The notes beneath the pieces are model-generated. The model was not told the origin of the DNA. It saw nothing but the letters and a program-made list of their open reading frames with translations, and did no database searches. The translations under genes and the position numbers were made by a program. Below are positions 43,311-64,000 of a DNA stretch of 64,000 bases, in pieces. Source of the stretch: Bactericera cockerelli (taxonomy: Eukaryota > Arthropoda > Insecta > Hemiptera > Triozidae); contig CM044958.1 of NCBI GenBank assembly GCA_024516035.1, positions 25,186,727-25,250,726 on the forward strand, read 5' to 3'. Each line of letters starts with the position of its first letter. Positions within the stretch are counted from its first letter, which is position 1.

Positions 43311-45649
43311 AAATATAAGTACTCATGTTACCAATGTTCTTAGTAATGCTGCACTACCCACAAAAATTGTGAAGAGGCCTTGTGCTTCACCACAAATAAA
43401 ATCATACATGGTCAATATTTTACCTCATTCTAAGCATTCTATGAAACAATTCTACCCATGTATGCTATCTCGTATGAAACTGTTTGTCTGATTGTAATAA
43501 TAATTGGCATAGTTGCTCAAGGTAAAGTCTAGATGGCTTTAGTATACATATAAAAAATAACATTTTTTTTTCAATATAAAGCTTAGCTTTTGATGGCCTT
43601 TTTGGTGAAAATTGAAAATGATTTTTCTATCTTTATTGAAACAAGCAAGGCTCTTGAAATTTTGTGGAGTCGTTTAAAAAATATATTTCAGCTCAGTAGT
43701 AAAATTTGGATGATCGTTATAGCTAAGAGGGCTGCACTGTGGTAAAAAAAAAAAAAAAAAAAAAAAATCAAAAAAGGGCCAGTAAAGGGCTGGTTGATAT
43801 TTTTTAATTAAAACTTATCAAGTGGGGTATTGAATGAAAGATCTCAATGTCCTCATGCTTGATTGAACATTTATAATGTGATAGTTGTATCTGTGTGAGG
43901 TTTACAGTTCACAGAATTACTAGTTAATCTGTTTTTTGCTTTTCTTTTTGTTCCTAATCTTGTAATTTGAAGTATGAAATTTCAATTCTGAAAACAAATC
44001 AATCTTACTCCAAAATTTACAGGCTGAGCCTTTTACCTATGTATCTAGGAAAATGCAGAAAATTATATATAAAGGAGAATGATAATATTAAGATTGACAA
44101 TCATATGGGGGGTTATCCAGCCTGTCCAATACTGTCCATGAGCATGTCTACAAAATTAATCAATCACATACCTACTAAATTTGCATGATGTACAAACTCA
44201 TATTGTGTTGTATGATGACTCTTTGAATAAATTATTGATGAGTTGTACCCACATTACCTAACTACAGGTTTATGCATCTAAATATAATGCCTTTGTTTGA
44301 TTCATAATCTCTTAGTATACTAATTTATGTTTCGAGCTCCATTAGGCTACATGTGGAGTCATTATTCTTGGGATTATGGCACAATTTTTTTTTTATAACT
44401 TTACTATTTGTTAGTCCTGAAATATACTTTTGATGTCAAGTAATTTTCAGAAATATATTACAAACAGGGTGGTTTCATTTTAGATTCCAAAGATGACCCC
44501 CCTGGGTCCGCCCCTGGTAGTGATAAAAAATGAAACTCAGTAGAATTATTCCCCCTTGATATAATAGTATACCTACATGTTTTAGCATTTTTCAAAATTT
44601 AAAATCCGTTTTTTTAATTAAAAAAATTTAAAATCCGTTGTCTACATATTTCGAGTGGCTCCTTTTTTTTTTTTAGCGGACCTGTATACAGGTCTTTTCC
44701 ACCCTAACATAGTTAGGACCACCCAAAGGTGGTACCTACCCTTACATATAAAATTTATTTATTTTCAGATTTACTTGACTTTTTGCACGGAGTCATGTCT
44801 ATTCCATCCTTTTTTGTAGCAAGACTCGTTGTAGACATCGTGGCATAATTCAAAACATCTGAAAAAAAATCGGATATGAATCCCATTTTTAATAATTGTT
44901 TTTCGAAATATAAGTACCAACTTTACGTGGACCTAGCTCCGTTACAGTCCATTTCTGAATCCCTAGTTGTATAGAGTTGACACATACTTATTTGACTCAG
45001 GGAACATTATGGTATCTACATTTGCACTCATTTCAGAAACCCCCTGTATATATTACAGATGATGAACGAAAAGAAAGAGGAAAATAGCACTAATATAATA
45101 AGCCCGATGATAATGATTCTCGTTAAACAAAAACATACCAAATTATATTCACATTTTTCCCATGAAATTGAGGGCGGAATTAATAGATGTTTTTGTAATA
45201 CCTCTGTGGAGCTAAGTTTGGATTTTGCGTATTATCTTAGACGGGGAAAACTAATGCTATGTCATGACTTGAGATCTCGATTTTGTCTATCAATTTCGTC
45301 CTCAATGTAGGTATAGTTAAAAACTCGCTTGAACAATGTGATCATTGACGACATTTGACCACAAAGGTAACGGAAAAAAACACAGCCTGTTTTTATGACT
45401 AGAACTATATAAGCACAAGAAATTGTATATTACACATTACCTATGTATTGTGTCAATGTGGACTTCCTTTATGCATCACAGCAAAACAGCAATAATAATA
45501 ATAAATTATCGAAATATGTAGTTATGTATTATGTTCATTATACATACCTATACATATTGTACCTACATCATTTTTTTAAATGAATATCAGCCAGCCACTT
45601 CTTTTCATTAGAACTTGGGCGGGAAAAGGATTTCCTTCTTTTAGGTAAA
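43311..45649. other. Intergenic DNA, no gene recognised
   Basis: AT-rich with a poly-A run at 43744-43767. The block 45173-45310 (GGGCGGAATT...GATTTTGCGTATT) weakly resembles 56537-56620 and may be another dispersed repeat. Confidence 0.35.
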
Positions 45650-45995
45650 TGGTGCCAGCCTCCGTGGAGTGAAGGTTGAGACTACTGCTTGTAACCCAGA
45701 GATCTCGAGTTCGATCCTCGGGAACAGAATTTCCTTCGTAAAGTCTGGCACTTTACGAAGGAAATTCTGTTCCCTCCAAACACATGAGGCTGGCATTTCC
45801 GGCTCTACCCAGGCTGGGTGAGGTTAATGATTTCCAGCGAATGGAGAGTAAAAGCCCCGTCCTGACTATTTATCTCAATCAGGACTTTGAAACCAAATAG
45901 AATATACGGGTCACAATAGATCTAATTAGGTCGCAGTGTTAATTGTAATGGTTTCACTGAAATCCTTGCAACCAGGTCAGATAATAATAATAATA
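45650..45995 (+). mobile_element. SINE, family D
   Basis: Head TGCCAGCCTCCGTGGAGTGA with box B GAGTTCGATCCTCGG, body GGCTGGGTGAGGTTAATGAT, ending in (AAT)n at about 45980-46001. Contains a local inverted repeat around GGAAATTCTGTTCC. Confidence 0.72.
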
Positions 45996-46200
45996 ATAAT
46001 AGGTAAATGGTACTTTTAAAAGTCGAAAATCCATCTTTCTCAAATCAACCTCACTTTCAAACATGTTGCGCAAAATTTCGTAAATTTTTGTTAGAAATTA
46101 ATTTTTTCTTACCTGGTAAAATAATTATGCGACAAATTTTTCAGTTATAGTAAACTCTTGGAAAATTTCTTCAATTCTTTCTATGTAATATCTTTTCCAG

Positions 46201-61921
<15,721 letters not shown>

Positions 61922-62063
61922 CCCTATCCGATAACTCCATTGTGAATATTCACGAAACAATTCATTGAATGAACAGGGCAATGTTAGTAGAATAACAATG
62001 CATCACTTTTGGGACTCAAGCAACGTTAAGGTAGTAAAAATATGAGAAAACACGCATACAATA

Positions 62064-62570
62064 CAGGGTGTCTCTAAAATATATTTTCAAAAGCCTAAGG
62101 TTCTTTAACTCGTCAGTTGCAATTGAAAATGTTGTTTTTTAATACTGTCGAAAACATCGGATTTTTTCTGGATAGAGATCTTTGGAAGATTCATTTTGAT
62201 CTAGCATATTTTTTTCACAAATGCTGCAAAATAACGAATCCTTGATCTGTCTAGACAGACTCTAGAACTAGTTGGTTTTTATAAAATCTAGCAGCTAGAA
62301 AACAATATTGGGGGGCTGGTGACCATTAGAGTTTCCTTCGAAATTATTCACAGAATTTTTTGTTCAAGAAAAATTTAGCTGAGGGTTTAGGTCATTCGAG
62401 ACGCTCTTCATTCACAAACCAGCGACCCACATTAACCTCACCCAGTCTGGATTGGGCTGGGAGTGAAACGGACTCCAATTTTCTTTTCTGTCTTCTCTCT
62501 CTAGAAAACAACTGGAAAAGACCATATTTGTAACCATGAACTGATAATGACGTTTTTCTGGTTCACCCTG
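62064..62570. mobile_element. Possible Tc1/mariner-class MITE with a SINE-D fragment inside
   Basis: TA-flanked ends CAGGGTG at 62064 and CACCCTG at 62570 form short inverted repeats. 62410-62468 (CGACCCACATTAACCTCACC) is a minus-strand piece of SINE family D. Only seven terminal bases clearly match, so the boundary call is weak. Confidence 0.35.
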
Positions 62571-64000
62571 TACATTTATTAAATACATAAATCTGATTTT
62601 GATGAAACGCAGGCTCCGTGGGGAAAATTTCTTGAAAAGTACCTTCAGTAAGTTCAAAACTCAATTGTTTTATAATTGAAATCCATTACAATTAGGAACT
62701 GAAATATTTTTGTTATGGATTCCTTAATTATCAAGACTTGAGCTACAACTTTTAGCACGCCCAATAATAATTTTGTAATTCATTGATTTTTTTCTTCTTT
62801 TTTAGTGAAATCATAATGAATGTCCCTGTTTTCTGAGATAGATGAAGATACATATCAGTACTTAAAACACAGCAACTTTGCGTCTATTTTAAATCTTAGG
62901 TGAAATAAAATACTTAGGGAAATCTGAAATACAAATCCAATATAAATGGCGGCAAGGAAAACCTATATGAGGAAAACTGGAAATGGAAAATTATGCAAAG
63001 CAAGAACCCAGGAAGAGAATGTTTGGGGTAAGGTGAAGGAGAAGACCACGAAAACACGAAAAAGAAAAATACTGTTACAAATAATAGTGAGAGTTTGGTG
63101 TATCGATTTGTTCACAAAGCCTAATTTTATTAATCTAACTGTGTGTTTATCTATGTATATTACAGGCAGATTCATACCTACGAGTATCTTATGATTAAAT
63201 ATCTAGCATTCTCCAATTGTGTTTTGAATTACTAGGAATTATGGCCTAAAACATTATCTAACCGCAAAATATGAATTAAACACCAAGATTCAGGTTTTAT
63301 TTTAATTTTAGCAATATAATTATAATCTGTTGATTATTTTACATCTTCTCCTTGGTAAATTCCTTCCTTGTTTTCCAACTTTATGCTCGTGGGCCCATTG
63401 TGAATGTAATCTACCAACTGGCTTAGTGCAATAATTAAATATTTGGGTTTACTGTTTAAGGTGTTGATTTGGTTTTGGTTATGAAGATTAATGGCTTATC
63501 TTTGGTCAAAATTAAAAACTTATTGATCTTATCAGTAATCTAATGTAGTAGAAGATAAATGATATCATATTCTTGTGTGTCAGTGAGGCAAAGTTTATTT
63601 TATATTTCATCTTTTAACCAATATGAAATGGGCTCATGAGTATTAGTTAAAAACTCCTGATTTTTCACCTTCTTAGTATTTTTTTTGACCATTCTGTGTT
63701 CCCAGATTTTTCAACATCCTTCACAATTTATGATTGGTTCAGTTAGTATTTTAGGTATTCCAAGAATATTAACACTACTACTTCTAGTTCTCTTACCGTT
63801 CATATTTGACTAGGATCAAAGAAATGGGCGATATTTTGATCAAGCCTGAACTTTATCAAGATTTAAGCTTTCTCAAGATATTTAAGCAGTGAAACTAAAA
63901 ACTACATACTTGCATTTTTGTGTATAAAAGATTAGTACAATTTGTTTAACTTGTTTTCTTCTTGTATGAGGCACTGAAGATCATTATATGACAAGTATTC
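62571..64000. other. Downstream AT-rich intergenic DNA
   Basis: No gene or repeat recognised between the DPP8/9-like gene and the window end. Confidence 0.4.

Overview
This is an AT-rich animal nuclear window. It has introns with GT-AG junctions, no bacterial-style operons, and dense transposon and tRNA-derived SINE content. An intact BEL/Pao retrotransposon, Tc1/mariner, piggyBac-like and LINE debris and long AT-rich introns point to an insect. I lean towards a hemipteran from the repeat style, but the sequence alone does not establish that.

Layout. Bases 1-17 kb hold almost no recognisable gene, mainly pyrimidine-rich and AT-rich intergenic DNA with MITE-like repeats. One RFX-type X-box lies next to a possible first exon near 12 kb. 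From 17.1 to 23.8 kb is a complete BEL/Pao LTR retrotransposon with LTRs that look identical, a 5-bp target duplication and one open 1725-codon gag-pol frame. From 24.1 to 26.6 kb, on the minus strand, lie the last four exons of an ANKLE1/LEM-3-type nuclease gene (ankyrin, LEM, GIY-YIG). From 27 to 31 kb are a deleted mariner, a long-TIR element and LINE scraps. From 32.1 to 36.7 kb, on the plus strand, is a five-exon RAD51D-like recombinase gene with an in-frame tandem duplication of an intron-end plus exon unit. From 37 to 46 kb is a repeat-rich spacer (LINE tail, an M1 MITE, two inverted dead Tc1 pieces, a piggyBac-like MITE, SINEs). From 46.2 to 61.9 kb, on the plus strand, is a complete eleven-exon DPP8/DPP9-type dipeptidyl peptidase gene of 872 residues with an intact Ser-Asp-His triad. 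The last 2 kb are intergenic.

The three cellular genes are not obviously one pathway. ANKLE1-type nucleases and RAD51D both act in DNA repair and sit within 8 kb of each other on opposite strands, but nothing in the sequence shows co-regulation. DPP8/9 is a cytosolic prolyl dipeptidase.

The most unusual signal is in the DPP8/9 gene. Two introns contain minisatellites grown out of the gene's own exon end plus 5' splice site. In intron 2 a 21-bp unit is repeated about 28 times. Each unit carries a consensus donor in the same phase and the exon frame stays open through the whole array, so every alternative donor would add a multiple of seven residues without a frameshift. In intron 7 a 61-bp unit is repeated 18 times and again each carries the exon end and donor.
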